From the NCBI GenBank assembly GCA_021292165.1, contig CM037876.1, positions 316,538,776 through 316,602,775 of the forward strand: a stretch of DNA of 64,000 bases, written 5' to 3'. The position numbers and the translations under genes are program-made. Source of the stretch: Shinisaurus crocodilurus. Lineage: Eukaryota; Chordata; Lepidosauria; Squamata; Shinisauridae. Position 1 is the first letter of the stretch. Each line of letters opens with the position of its first letter. Below the pieces are notes generated by a model. The model was not told where the DNA came from, ran no database searches, and saw nothing but the letters and a program-made list of their open reading frames with translations. Of this stretch, positions 1-10,887 are shown piece after piece.

Positions 1-193
1 ACAATGGAATCAACTACCTAGGGAGGTGGTGGGCTCTCCCACTCTGGAGGCATTCAAGGTGCAGCTGGACAGACATCTGTCAGGGATGCTTTGACTTGCG
101 TTCCTGCATTGAGCAGGGGGTTGGACTCGATGGCCTTGTAGGCCCCTTCCAACTCTACTTTTCTATGATTCTATGATTCTATGATTCTATGAT
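1..193 (+). mobile_element. CR1-like LINE, 3' end
   Basis: The left edge starts inside the carboxy-terminal coding part (reading like [18 protein letters not shown]) and runs through the 3' UTR to a short ATTCTATGAT tandem repeat, the standard CR1 terminus in sauropsids. The 5' part lies outside the window. Confidence 0.85.
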
Positions 194-605
194 AGCCCTG
201 CCCTGCCTTCCTCTTCTCCAGACACCAGCCATACTTGTTGTGGTTACTCGCCGGATCGTCACCTTGAAGTGGTGAGTGGGCTTGCGTGTTCCGATGAATC
301 CTGTGAGCAATGCCGTCGGGAGCTAGTATGTACTCCCAGTAGGGTCACCCATGGCGGTAAGGTCCGGGGAGAGGAACCAGACAAAGAACGATCCAAAACA
401 TAAAGTCCTCAACGGCAGAACAGGCGGAAGATAATTAAACCTAAATTACAATGGCTGTGAAGGCGGATGAAGGCTGCAGCAGAGAATGGTTTTCCAATCG
501 TCAGGGTAACCGTGCCATTGGATCTCTGCCGTACTCTGTCAAGTTTGTGTGGTGATTCGTTGTGCACCGATCTCCCCACATAAAACAGTTTCACACACAG
601 GCGTC

Positions 606-672
606 TTCCAACCCAACCCAACCCATCCCATCCCATCCAACCCAACCCAACCCAACCCAAACAAACAAACAA
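606..672 (+). repeat. (AACCC)n and (AAAC)n run in the 5' UTR of the retrotransposon
   Basis: A tandem AACCC/ATCCC array is followed by AAAC repeats. It lies inside the element 5' UTR. Confidence 0.85.
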
Positions 673-977
673 ACAAAAAAAAGTCCCATGGCGACTGGCA
701 AATGGCGACGGGGGCAGGACTGTGAATCTGGAAGCCCCTAGTCATGGACCAGCACATGGGCGGTGGATGCAGACTCAGTCGCCCTGTTCAAGGAACGAGG
801 TAGTCGAGCAGCTCGGCAGCTGTATCCATGACTGAGCAGCCCTATTTAGGATCCACTCTGCTCTCCCCGTATGGGGAGGGGGCTAGAAAAGGTGCCCTAA
901 ACATAGTCTACCTCTTTCTCCCCTGACTGGATTACCGCGTCCAGTGGGGTCACCATTTTAGCGGTCGAAAAAGACAT

Positions 978-2450
978 TTGAATTTTGGAACATGGAATAT
1001 ACGGACATTGCTGGATAACATAGATAGTGAACGCCCTGAGTGTAGGACCGCTATTATTGCAAGGGAGCTGAGACGGTTTAAAATTGACATAGCAGCACTT
1101 CAAGAAACTCGAAGGGCAGGAGAGGGACAGCTGAAAGAAGAAAAAGGAGGTTATACCTTCTTCTGGAAAGGACTACCTGAGCAGGACCGACGAATACATG
1201 GAGTAGGCTTTGCCATCAAAAATGAACTAGTGAACTCTTTGTCAGAAGTTCCTATTGGCATTAACGAACACCTGATAACTCTTCGATTAAAGCTCGCCAA
1301 TAACCAACAGGTAACTATTTTGAGCGCTTATGCACCAACATTAGATGCTGATGATGACATCAAGGAAAATTTTTATAGCCAGTTGGACACTATCCTGTCA
1401 GAGATACCTAAGGAGGATAAAATTATCCTCCTGGGCGATTTTAACGCAAGAGTCGGGCGTGACTTTGATTTATGGCCAGAAACTATTGGAAAAGACGGAG
1501 TTGGTAATAGCAACCCGAACGGACTCTTACTTTTGTCTATATGTGCAGAGCATAATCTCACTATTACAAACACGCTCTTTCGACAAAAGAATAAGTTTAA
1601 AACATCATGGCAGCACCCACGGTCAAAGCACTGGCATCTTCTGGATTATGTAATTGTCCGTGTTAGAGATCGCCGCGATGTACTTCTTACTAGGGCCATG
1701 ATGAGTGCCGACGACTGCTGGACAGACCACCGACTAATCCGGTCCACAATGGTTATCAACATTGCTTCCCAACGTAGGCTTCAAGGAAGGAAACCAAGGT
1801 GTAAAATGAACATCCAAGTCCTTCAAGATCCTATTAAGCAAACTCGTCTTCAATCACTTCTTAAGGAACATCTACCTACGGAACCTCCTGACAACATTGA
1901 GGACCATTGGTCTAAGCTGAAAACCTCCATTACTGCAGCTTGTGAACAAACTATTGGATATGAAACTAAGAAACATCAGGATTGGTTTGATGAAAATGAT
2001 AATGAGATTAAATATATAATTGACCAAAAAAGGAAAGCCTTCCAAATATGGCAAAATGATATTAACTGCGCTGCCAAGAAAAAAACCTACGCTAGCGCAA
2101 AGGCTGAGGTCCAAAGAAGAACAAGAGAACTTAAGAACGCTTGGTGGAAAAAGAAAGCTGAAGAAATTCAACAACTTGCAGAATCTCATGATGCACGGGC
2201 CTTTTTTAAGGCCACAAGGGCCATTTATGGACCAAAAACCTATGGTACAAAACCTTTACAATCAAAAGATGGCACCAAACTCTTAAAAGACAAAGAGTCT
2301 ATTGCACTGCGTTGGAAAGAGCATTATTATGACCTTTTAAATCGTAAATCTAAGGTGGATAATGAGATTTTTTCGCAAATCCCGCAAAAACAAATTAAAG
2401 AGGAACTTGCAATACTCCCCACTTTGGATGAAGTAAAAAAAAGCCATTAA
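978..2450 (+). CDS. Retrotransposon AP-endonuclease frame (amino-terminal half of polyprotein)
   Basis: This 490-residue frame starts MNFGTWNIRTL. It carries the APE endonuclease motifs in order: WNIRTL (about residues 6-11), LQETR (41-45, catalytic Glu), SAYAPT (116-121), LLGDFNARVG (151-160, Asp/Asn), LLDYV (221-225) and TDHRLI (249-254, catalytic His). The enzyme nicks target DNA to prime reverse transcription. From about residue 270 it becomes a lysine-rich linker leading into the RT region. It stops at 2448-2450 right after an eight-A run; the RT frame begins five bases on in another frame. Related elements encode one continuous protein, so the original polyprotein was probably about 1060 residues and is broken here by one base. 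The endonuclease itself looks intact. Start choice is provisional, since translation could begin upstream. Confidence 0.85.
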   Translation: MNFGTWNIRTLLDNIDSERPECRTAIIARELRRFKIDIAALQETRRAGEGQLKEEKGGYTFFWKGLPEQDRRIHGVGFAIKNELVNSLSEVPIGINEHLITLRLKLANNQQVTILSAYAPTLDADDDIKENFYSQLDTILSEIPKEDKIILLGDFNARVGRDFDLWPETIGKDGVGNSNPNGLLLLSICAEHNLTITNTLFRQKNKFKTSWQHPRSKHWHLLDYVIVRVRDRRDVLLTRAMMSADDCWTDHRLIRSTMVINIASQRRLQGRKPRCKMNIQVLQDPIKQTRLQSLLKEHLPTEPPDNIEDHWSKLKTSITAACEQTIGYETKKHQDWFDENDNEIKYIIDQKRKAFQIWQNDINCAAKKKTYASAKAEVQRRTRELKNAWWKKKAEEIQQLAESHDARAFFKATRAIYGPKTYGTKPLQSKDGTKLLKDKESIALRWKEHYYDLLNRKSKVDNEIFSQIPQKQIKEELAILPTLDEVKKSH

Positions 2451-2454
2451 TCAA

Positions 2455-4164
2455 ATGAAGAACAACAAAGCTAGTGGACCAGATGGGATTCCTGCTGAAA
2501 TCTTAAAAGAAGGGGCCCCCGAACTTGTACAACATCTTCATAAACTCATCAAAAAAATCTGGATAAGAGAAGAGATCCCAGAAGACTTCAGGGATGCCAT
2601 AATTATCACCCTCTTTAAGAAGGGTAATATAACAGACTGTGGAAACTATCGGGGCATTTCTCTCTTAGCAACCGCAGGTAAAATATTTGCTAGGATTCTC
2701 GCAAACCGTCTTCTATCTATTTCAGAAGAGATCCTCCCTGAAACTCAGTATGGTTTCCACCCCTCTAGAGGGACAGTAGACATGATTTTTACTGCACGTC
2801 AGCTCCAAGAAAAATGCCGGGAGCAAAATCAACCCCTTTATATGGCATTTATCGATTTGGCTAAGGCCTTTGATACTGTAGACCGTACAGCTCTCTGGAC
2901 TATCCTTATGAAAATTGGATGCCCCAATAAATTTGTGAATATCTTGCGACTTCTCCATGACAACATGACGGCAACAGTTTTGGACAACAACGGCTCTCAT
3001 GGTGCTCCATTTAAAGTGGGATCAGGTGTTAAACAGGGATGTGTTATCGCCCCAACATTATTTGCCATTTTCATCGCCATGGTTTTACATCTTGTCAAGG
3101 GGAAACTTCCCACTGGTGTGGGAATTATATATCGAACAGATGGAAAGCTTTTTAATCTCAGCAGGCTGAAAGCAAAAAGTAAGGTAATTACAACCTCCGT
3201 TGTGGAACTTCAGTATGCTGGTGATAATGTGGTCTCCGCACATTCAGAGGATGATCTCCAAACTATCCTAAATGCTTTTGCAGAAGCATACGAAAAACTT
3301 GGTCTCTCACTTAACATCAAAAAAACCAAAGTGCTTCATCAGCAAGTGCAAGCTAACCCTTTGGTGATGCCATCTATCCAGCTTGGCGGGACAATACTGG
3401 AAAACATCGATCATTTTCTCTATCTTGGCAGCTATCTTTCTGTTACAGCTAACATCGACAGTGAAATCCAGCATCGTCTGAGCTCCGCAAGTGCCGCATT
3501 TTCTCGAATGAAACATAGAGTGTTCGAGGATCGGGATATTTGTAAGAAGACCAAAACACTGGTTTATGAAGCCATTGTATTACCAACTTTATTGTATGCC
3601 TGCGAAACATGGACTATCTATAAACGTCACTTCCACCTCCTTGAAAGGTTTCATCAACGTTGCCTCCGGAAAATCCCGCGAATTACTTGGGAAGATAGGC
3701 GAACAAATGTCAGTGTACTGGAAGAAGCAAAGACTACTAGCATTGAAAAAATGATCCTTCAGCGCCAACTTCAGTGGACCGGTCATGTTGTTCGAATGCC
3801 TGACTGCCGTCTCCCAAAGCAGTTACTTTACTCCCAACTCAAGGATGGAAAGCGGAATATCGGTGGTCAATATAAGAGGTTTAAAGATGTTCATAAGGCT
3901 AATCTAAAAAAATGCAATATAAACATCGAAAACTGGGAAGCTCTGGCCCATGAACGATCTAAATGGAGGTTGGCCTTTCACAAAGGCTCCATGGACTTTG
4001 AAGAAGCCCGAGTGCAAGGTGAAAGGGAGAAACATGCTAAGCGAAAAGCACGTCAAACGAATCCTTTACAGGACCATCTTCTATCTGGTAACCTGTGTCC
4101 TCACTGTGGGAAGCTGTGTGGATCTAGAATTGGCCTCCACAGTCACTTACGGACCCATCGCTAG
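2455..4164 (+). CDS. Retrotransposon reverse transcriptase frame with C2H2 finger (catalytic residue changed)
   Basis: This 569-residue frame opens with KASGPDGIPAE (RT domain 0/1), then NYRGISLL, GTVDMIFTARQLQEK, FIDLAKAFDTVDR (motif A Asp), SGVKQGC (motif B), the motif C site, LGLSLNIKKTK and FLYLGS (thumb). Motif C reads YAGD at residues 254-257 where the sister copy has YADD: the first catalytic aspartate (codon 3220-3222) is glycine, which should abolish polymerase activity. The carboxy end carries one C2H2 finger (CPHCGKLC...HSHLRTH, about residues 547-568). The listed ATG is simply the first one after the frameshift; in an intact element the frame continues from the endonuclease part. 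Twelve residues differ from the 38744-40453 copy. Confidence 0.88.
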   Translation: MKNNKASGPDGIPAEILKEGAPELVQHLHKLIKKIWIREEIPEDFRDAIIITLFKKGNITDCGNYRGISLLATAGKIFARILANRLLSISEEILPETQYGFHPSRGTVDMIFTARQLQEKCREQNQPLYMAFIDLAKAFDTVDRTALWTILMKIGCPNKFVNILRLLHDNMTATVLDNNGSHGAPFKVGSGVKQGCVIAPTLFAIFIAMVLHLVKGKLPTGVGIIYRTDGKLFNLSRLKAKSKVITTSVVELQYAGDNVVSAHSEDDLQTILNAFAEAYEKLGLSLNIKKTKVLHQQVQANPLVMPSIQLGGTILENIDHFLYLGSYLSVTANIDSEIQHRLSSASAAFSRMKHRVFEDRDICKKTKTLVYEAIVLPTLLYACETWTIYKRHFHLLERFHQRCLRKIPRITWEDRRTNVSVLEEAKTTSIEKMILQRQLQWTGHVVRMPDCRLPKQLLYSQLKDGKRNIGGQYKRFKDVHKANLKKCNINIENWEALAHERSKWRLAFHKGSMDFEEARVQGEREKHAKRKARQTNPLQDHLLSGNLCPHCGKLCGSRIGLHSHLRTHR

Positions 4165-4264
4165 AGTCTACACAATCTTCTTTAGAATTTCCTCCTTTTA
4201 TCCCGGAAGACAATCTTACTCGGTCACGAGTGATTGCCTGATGATGATGATGATGATGGTTACT

Positions 4265-5163
4265 TTGGGGACATTCGGCCTTATGTCTGTGGGTGGCTAT
4301 CACCTGCCTCCAAACCTCATCCTCACTATTTTTCTGGCTGCTGCAATAGCTGTTTGAGATTTGGGGGAAATGCTGTTTCGAGGCGAGCAGTTACCCAAGG
4401 CTACACAGGGAGTTCACATCTGAACGGAGATGTAAACGTAGCTGGAGGTCCGACAAGAGCAGACGACATCAGCTGGTTCCTGATGGTGAAGTGCCGAGAT
4501 AAAGAAGATATAAATTAATGGGCTGGAGAGCTCATTTGCATTTTGTCTCCATTTGGAAAGGAACTAATTAATATGTTTTATTGAGCTAATTGCAGTGCCA
4601 CCAGCCTTGGGAAGGGGGAAAAAAAGTTCTCAGGAACGTGTATCCAGAAAGAAAAATCTTACTGCTAACATGCGTGACTAATAATGGATGTAGCTCTGTT
4701 AAAAATTAACAGCACTTTAATTAAATAAGTATTGCAATGATACCAATGCAAGCCTTTCAGATTTAATGTCCCCTGGGCCTAGACTGCCACTGGTTATATG
4801 GCGTGAGACACAAGCCCATTAAAACACACACACACACGCACACACGCACGCACGCACAAGTGCCGATTGCTCCTCTTAGCAAACACTCAGTGTGTGAATG
4901 CTCCATGTGTCACACAAGTTGCCACAGAAGAAGCGTTTTCCTTCTTCTTCTTTGAAACCAGAGACAAACCAACCTTAAAATCAAAAACCAAAGAGTTCCC
5001 TAACTGAGTCATGCAAGGGGGAGATCACTGCTCCCCCCCCATCCATACGCCCCACACATCACCACATGCCATTCCAGAGGGCTCCGCGGCGTCCGTGCCT
5101 CTCAGAAGCAGGGCCCTGAGCCCCTCTTAGGAGTGTGCAAGGGAACATGGCATGGAGAGAGGG
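4265..5163. other. Intron, mostly unique
   Basis: No gene seen. It holds an AT-rich stretch at about 4510-4760 with an ATTTGCAT octamer and TAATTA sites that may be a conserved noncoding element (inference), and a (CA)n run at 4823-4858. Confidence 0.5.
4823..4858. repeat. (CA)n microsatellite with CACG interruptions
   Basis: Alternating CA with several CACG and CGCA units. Confidence 0.9.
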
Positions 5164-5416
5164 GATTTATTTATTCATTTCTTGTTACATTTATACCCCA
5201 CTCCCCCCCCCCTTGCAAGGAACTCAAGGCAGCGTACATAATTCTCCTCCTCCTCTCCGTTTTATCCTCACAACAACCCTGTGAGGTAGGTTAGGCTGAG
5301 AGTCCAGTGCCTGACCCGAAGTTACCCAGTGAGCTTCATGGCCCAGTGGGGACTAGAGCCCAGATCTCCCCAGTCCCAGTCCAACACGCTAACCACTACA
5401 CCACATTGCCTCTCCC
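5164..5416 (-). mobile_element. tRNA-derived SINE (lepidosaur type)
   Basis: On the minus strand it starts with a tRNA-like head (GTGTAGTGGTTAGCGTGTTG), continues through GGGCCATGAAGCTCACTGGG and CAGGGTTGTTGTGAGGATAA, and ends with a GGGGTATAAAT-type tail plus AAT/AAAT repeats. It is the most complete copy of this family here. Confidence 0.85.
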
Positions 5417-6701
5417 ACTGGTTAAATACCCTCCCCCATGGCAGCCATCCTGATCTGGATCAAGGGGCCCCACAGCCACTGTTTCCAGGCCCAGGCCACG
5501 GGGCGCAGGTCTGGGGCCCTGCAGCCCCAGTTTCTCCAAACAACTGCATGGCAGTGGAACATTATTTAGTTTGTTTTATTTTTGGGCACGTGGGGTTGGG
5601 CACGTGGTGGGGGTGCAGTTTCAGTCCCGCCCTCCAGTTTCATTTCCGCAGAGCGCCCCCGAGACCCCATGGCTGCCCCATCAAAGGAGGGATGGGGAGA
5701 GGTCCACTGGAAAAGGAATGGGCTGCCCCTCATTTCTGGTTTGTTTTTGGGTTTTTTGTTTGCACGTTCTCATGTTTACATATATTTACATATTTGGCAA
5801 TGTGAGAAGCAGCTGCTGTGGGAAGTAACCATTTTTATATGATTCACTGTTCCCAGCGCTGGTGCCCCTTCCCGCTCTGAGCTAAGCACAAGGCATCAGG
5901 GGGTGGGGGGGTTAAGAAAACTCCAATAATATTTCACTAAGGATTATTTCGATGGCCGTATTATATGGGTAGCTACCTTGGATGGAGATTAAAAGTGGCG
6001 TTGCAGTAAGAATGCCTTGCTATCTGCAGAGAGGCCCAAGCAAGCTCGACTCCGAAAGGTAGCATGGAAATTAATGAGGCAGCTGAACTATATTTTCAGT
6101 CCCTGAATTGGATCTTAATTGCTGCAGCCGGGAGAGAGTTATAGGCCTCTGCAGGGACATTTGCTGGAAGCAGGCGCTAGATTATGCTTCTGGAGAGCTG
6201 GAGAATCAGAGGGCTGTGAGGCAGAAAAAGGTTATCAAGCCCGTTGCTCTTTGTACAGAAGTAAAGCTCTCTGAGTTCTATGGAATGCACTCCCCAGCAG
6301 GTGCGCATAGGATAGCAGCATTAATGTCATGACCCCAGAGTCCAGCTGTGACCTGGACGCGAACCTGGAGGCTAAAGAGCCGGTGGTGCCAATGGAGGAA
6401 ACGCCAGGCCCGAGCACCACTGCAGCACCAAGAACCACGAGCCTGAGATGCCAGAGACCCCCAACCCAGGAACAACATCTGCAGCCCCCAAGCCTAGCTC
6501 CGGGACTGGGTCAGCCGCACCTTCTTTTCCAAATACTCCACATTCCATGGAGCCGATACGCCAACGCCGGCAACATGCCTGGCATGAGGGCTTGGAGAGG
6601 CAGAGAAGGACCACGGCCCCTACTCTGCAGTAGGTGGGGCTGGTGACTGGGAGGGAGCCCGGGGGCGGAAGCATAAAAGGCTTGCAGCTTGCTCTCAGAC
6701 C
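5417..6701. other. Intron, unique sequence
   Basis: No gene or clear repeat. About 5915-6130 is AT-rich and low in repeat similarity and could be conserved noncoding DNA (inference). 6330-6700 is GC-richer, and several short overlapping frames on both strands there look like chance. Confidence 0.4.
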
Positions 6702-7034
6702 TCATAGAATCATAGAATCATAGAAAAGTAGAGTTGGAAGGGGCCTACAAGGCCATCGAGTCCAACCCCCTGCTCAATGCAGGAATCCAGGTCAAAGCAT
6801 CTCTGACAGATGTCTGTCCAGCTGCACCTTGAATGCCTCCAGAGTGGGAGAGCCCACCACCTCCCTAGGTAGTTGATTCCATTGTCTTATTGCTCTGACA
6901 GTCAGGAAATTTTTCCTGATGTTTAGGTGGAATCTAGGTTCCTGTAACTTGAGCCCATTATTCCGTGTCCTGCAAACTGGGATGAACGAGAAGAGATCTT
7001 TGCCCTCCTCTGTGTGACATCCCTTCAAATACTT
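6702..7034 (-). mobile_element. CR1-like LINE, 3' end
   Basis: Starts (reverse strand) with the ATTCTATGAT repeat terminus and contains the carboxy-terminal coding remnant reading ...[20 protein letters not shown]. Truncated at the 5' side near TGTCACACAGAGG. Confidence 0.85.
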
Positions 7035-7748
7035 ATCAGAGCAAGTTGCTCTCCGAGGTGCTGTAACATCCAGCCTGCCGTGCTTGCCTTGAACTGAGCC
7101 CCGCAGGCTCCTGCTCAGTCCAGAACACAATAATTAAACAGGCTAAGCAGTCATGTCCTCTCCCAGGGAACTCTGGGAACAGAAATTCTGTGAGTGTTGC
7201 TAGGTATCTCCAATAAAATTCAAGGCACCCACTAGGGATAGATGGACCTGTCTAATCTAATTTTGCAGATTTCCTCTTTTTTTCCCCCCAGCTCCTCCAA
7301 GTCCATTCTGTGCTGCTTCAACGTAACCAGGCATGTGGGGGATGGCTCCCCTTGCACACGCCATCTCTCTGCAGAATGGTGCACCTCCAGCCATTCTGGG
7401 TGTGCAATTCCCATGGGGCTCGTTGTGTCCCCGCAGAATTGCTGGGATTGCGATGGCGGCCACTTCCAGTGGCGGTGGACACTTCGGGCAAGGGGGGGGA
7501 TGTGCCCCCCCAGAGGGTTCCAGGTGGGGGCAGTCCTCCCCCCCCAGCTCTGGACGTTGCCTACCCTGCACTAAGTTAACCTGCTTGTATTTGAGCCAGC
7601 TACACCAATTGGGCTTGGATCAGCACCTAAAAGGAGGTTACGTAATATGGAAATGAATTTAAGTTTGACTGATTCATTCTCTGGTTAAAAATGATATAGT
7701 TGTTTGGTAGCCCTAACAAATTTATGTACTTATATGGTTTATGATCAT
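7035..7748. other. Intron, unique sequence
   Basis: GC-rich between about 7400 and 7560 with poly-C/G runs. Overlapping short frames on both strands have no recognisable domain. Confidence 0.4.
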
Positions 7749-8109
7749 AAGAGGAGACTGAGGGGAGATAGGATCGCACTCTTCCAGTACTTGAAGGGTT
7801 GTCACACAGAGGAGGGCCAGGATCTCTTCTCGATCATCCCAGTTTGCAGGACACGGAATAATGGGCTCAAGTTACAGGAACCTAGATTCCACCTAAACAT
7901 CAGGAAAAATTTCCTGACTGTCAGAGCAATAAGACAATGGAATCAACTACCTAGGGAGGTGGTGGGCTCTCCCACTCTGGAGGCATTCAAGGTGCGGCTG
8001 GACAGACATCTGTCAGAGATGCTTTGACCTAGATTCCTGCATTGAGCAGGGGGTTGGACTCGATGGCCTTGTAGGCCCCTTCCAACTCTACTTTTCTATG
8101 ATTCTATGA
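7749..8109 (+). mobile_element. CR1-like LINE, 3' end
   Basis: Coding remnant ([20 protein letters not shown]...) runs through WNQLPREVV to the ATTCTATGA terminus. Closest in structure to the copies at 6702 and 53591. Confidence 0.87.
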
Positions 8110-9639
8110 ATTGCTATCCAATATGCGAAGCAGTGTACAAAATTTAAAAAAACCTCCTGAAACAAATGATACAAATTAATACTGAGAGCTTGGTGACCTG
8201 GGCTGGTTTTTGGATGGTATCTCACAATCTTGTTAGCAGGGATGTTTTGAGAGCCCATATTTTCAGTGACAGAAAGATCCCCCACCCCACCCTCGGCTGC
8301 TCCGGTTACTTCGTGGCAACACTTGGCTGAGTTTTGCCCTTTCTGCCAATAGACCTTGTTATCATTCTTGCCTTGTCCCCAAAATATTTTACATGCAGGC
8401 ATGTGCTGGGGGAGAGGATGTCAAAGGCAGGATAGGTGCAGAAGTGCAGAAACCACCAATCAATCCATCTCCACCGAGGGAGATGGGTTTGACCTTTAGA
8501 TGAAAGGGTCAGTCGTGTGCTCTGAATATCTACTACCGATAACATGTTGCCTGTATCTCTTTCCACCCTGGGAAAGAACTGAGAGCCACAAAGAGCCATC
8601 CAGCTCTCATGTGAACACTTGTAAACACTGCGTGTTGCTTTTGTAATGCAAATGCAATTCATTCATTGCAAGTCAGATCTTGTAAGCAGACGTATCACGG
8701 GGTGTTTACGCCAGACAGAAAGCAATGTACCTGGTGCCTCTCTCTACAGTTAGGGGGCTTGGGGGCACTGTTTGCAGGTGGGGGTGGTGAGAAAGAGAGA
8801 TGCTTGGGGATTCCAAATTGCCTGGTCTTGTTTGCGGATGGGTTAGTTAGCAATCTGCTATTCTTCCGTTTTTATTTTTATATTTTACTTTTTGTTTTTG
8901 TTGAGACCACTGTGCATGCATGATTTGTGGCACCTTTCAGTTCTGTCTGTTCATTTAACTCTGCCCCCTTATTGCTTATCGAGGTGCACAAACACTTGTG
9001 TGCATTGATGAAACACAATGCAAACAACAAGAGAAATGTGATGGGTCAAGTTACCACAAGTAAATTCATTATTTACTTGTAAATTAACGGATGTGCCCAT
9101 GTGAGCTTGGATGGGAGTTCTTCTTTAATACTAGATCTCGTTCCGTGTCTATGATTTCTTGAGCATGCACAATACTGAGGTGCATCTTGAGAGAGATGTA
9201 ATTTGGAAGTGTGGAATGACATCATGCACCACCACATTATGCGGCCCATCTCTGATTGGTTGTTTTCACGTGGCCTGCCGGTGTGATGTCGTCATGTGAC
9301 GTTTACTCAGTGTTGCCGGTCACCAATGTGAAGATGGCCCCGCAGAGTCATCCTTCTCAGAGTCAGAGCTGCGACAACAACAACGAGGGAAGCAGATGAT
9401 GAGATTGCTTCATGTACGTTTATTGGCGGCGGGGGGGGGGGTTCCCAGGTGGTAGAACAACTGAAAATCTAGTGGGGGGAATCTCTGAACTACTTTACTG
9501 CGCATGCTCCAAAGCTCAAAATCAGTTCCAAACTTAATAGTGAATTTGTAATACATCGATCCAGGCTCGCCGCAAAGTTAAGCATTACAAATGGATACAA
9601 GGTGACTAAAACTAAATATGAAATTCGGCAGCATCACTA
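8110..9639. other. Intron, mostly unique
   Basis: No coding exon recognised. There is a poly-G run at about 9426-9441. No TSD-bounded element was identified. Confidence 0.4.
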
Positions 9640-10420
9640 ATCTTAGAGGGTTAGATCTAGAATCATTACTCCACCCATGGAAGGATCCCAATGGCAGAAT
9701 GAGAGTTCTGCCTCCTCCCCGCTGCAGCCTCACGCAAATCCTCCAAATCTCTTCTGGAGGACCGGGGAACCATCTGGAGGGTGTGCTGTTAGGTTTTGCA
9801 TAGGCAGAACGAGATTATCACCTGACCTGGTGGGTGTCTCTTGAGTTCAAGTACACAAGGTTTTTGGTCACGAGACATAGTCTCAAGGTAATATGACTCA
9901 GCAACCTTGGACAGGTTTGGAATCAACATGTTGATGATGAATAGGTTATACAACTGGGGTGAGTAATATCCTATTTATAGGTACAGGGTCTGTGGTATAA
10001 AGCTAACACACTTGTTGATAGCTTCACCCTTCTTCTCTCCTCTCGTCTCAACTGGACTTCACTTCATCTAGCCTTACCACTGGGGTATTGGATTTGTATC
10101 TGCAATGATGTAGTGAGTAAGAGATGCATTGCTTGCCTTAATCCCATGTAATTGGATCTTACAAATAAACTCTTTAATCTTTATTAACTGCTGTTATCTC
10201 CTCCTTCCACCTGCGTGACTGGGACTGAGGGTCATTGGCTAGGGAAGCTTTTGAACCCGGGTCAGTCCAGCTCTCACATGTGCATGGGGCTGCAGGGGTG
10301 GAAAGGATGGAGAAGTCCCATTTTGCCAGCGGTATCCTTCTGCAGGTGGAGGAATGATTCTGGATCAAACCTAAAGGCTGCAAGGGTGTCCACAATCACA
10401 TCAACCCATTTCATCAGCGG
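9640..10420. repeat. Inverted pair of roughly 85-base repeats around an LTR-like segment
   Basis: The stretch at about 9645-9735 (TAGATCTAGAATCATTACTC ... GCTGCAGCC) reappears inverted at about 10290-10385. Between them, 9790-10230 has a TATA-like TATTTATAGG, an AATAAA signal near 10165 and an A/T-rich end, as expected of a solo LTR. No clean TG...CA ends or TSD were found, so the LTR reading is weak. Confidence 0.4.
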
Positions 10421-10464
10421 CAGCGCACATAGGTACCTGCCCACGGGACTTGTTATCATTCAGC

Positions 10465-10887
10465 TAGGGATGTATGAGCTTCGTTTCAGTTCATTGTTGA
10501 TCAGGATTTATCCAGTTCGCACCTTCTGGACTGATCATGGACTCAGATGCAATCTATGGTCAAAGTCCATGCATTCCCGAACTTGCAATGTGATTCGCGG
10601 ACAAAAATAATGTGTTTGACAGCATGGGTACATTTGAAAAATGTGCATGAAATAATGCATACTTTTGAAAAACGTGCACAAGTTCACATTATTCAATGGG
10701 AGGAGAATGCATACATTTCAAAGATGCACACAATTGATGCATACATTTGGAAAAATACGCATTTTCACGCAAAAAGGGGCGAAAAACCAAAGCTCACAAT
10801 CTGACACAGACTCTAATTGGAACGAGCTTTGAGTTGGAATTCTGAGATCTTCAGTGAGCTTGAGTTTTGTTGATTTGCCCATCCTTA
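10465..10887 (+). mobile_element. hAT-type MITE, TAGGGATG family
   Basis: Begins TAGGGATGTATGAG and ends CCCATCCTTA. Near-matching 8-base duplications flank it: CATTCAGC (10457-10464) and CATTCAAC (10888-10895). The interior is made of repeated GTGCAC/GCATACATTT words and codes for nothing. The same family recurs at 22531, 38200 and 51981. Confidence 0.7.

Larger units (their letters stand above)
249..4256 (+). mobile_element. Near full-length APE-type non-LTR retrotransposon (RTE/Vingi-like)
   Basis: The element has a roughly 730-base 5' UTR containing an AACCC tandem run, an endonuclease frame, a reverse transcriptase frame, a short 3' UTR and a (TGA)n tail instead of poly-A. A candidate 8-base TSD, TGGTTACT, sits at 241-248 and 4257-4264. 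Domain order (APE endonuclease, RT, carboxy-terminal C2H2 finger, no RNase H) and the trinucleotide tail fit RTE- or Vingi-type elements; I cannot settle the clade without a phylogeny. It is about 98% identical in protein to the minus-strand copy at 38650-40467 over the shared part, so the family moved recently. This copy looks dead: one frameshift (near 2435-2442) and a changed catalytic residue (3220-3222). Confidence 0.85.

Noticed and set aside
6329..6674. Cluster of 60-105 codon frames at 6.3-6.7 kb
   Set aside because: All are mutually overlapping on both strands in GC-rich DNA, with no similarity I recognise.
9790..10230. Confident solo LTR call
   Set aside because: TATA-like and AATAAA signals are present, but no TG...CA ends, TSD or second LTR could be shown.
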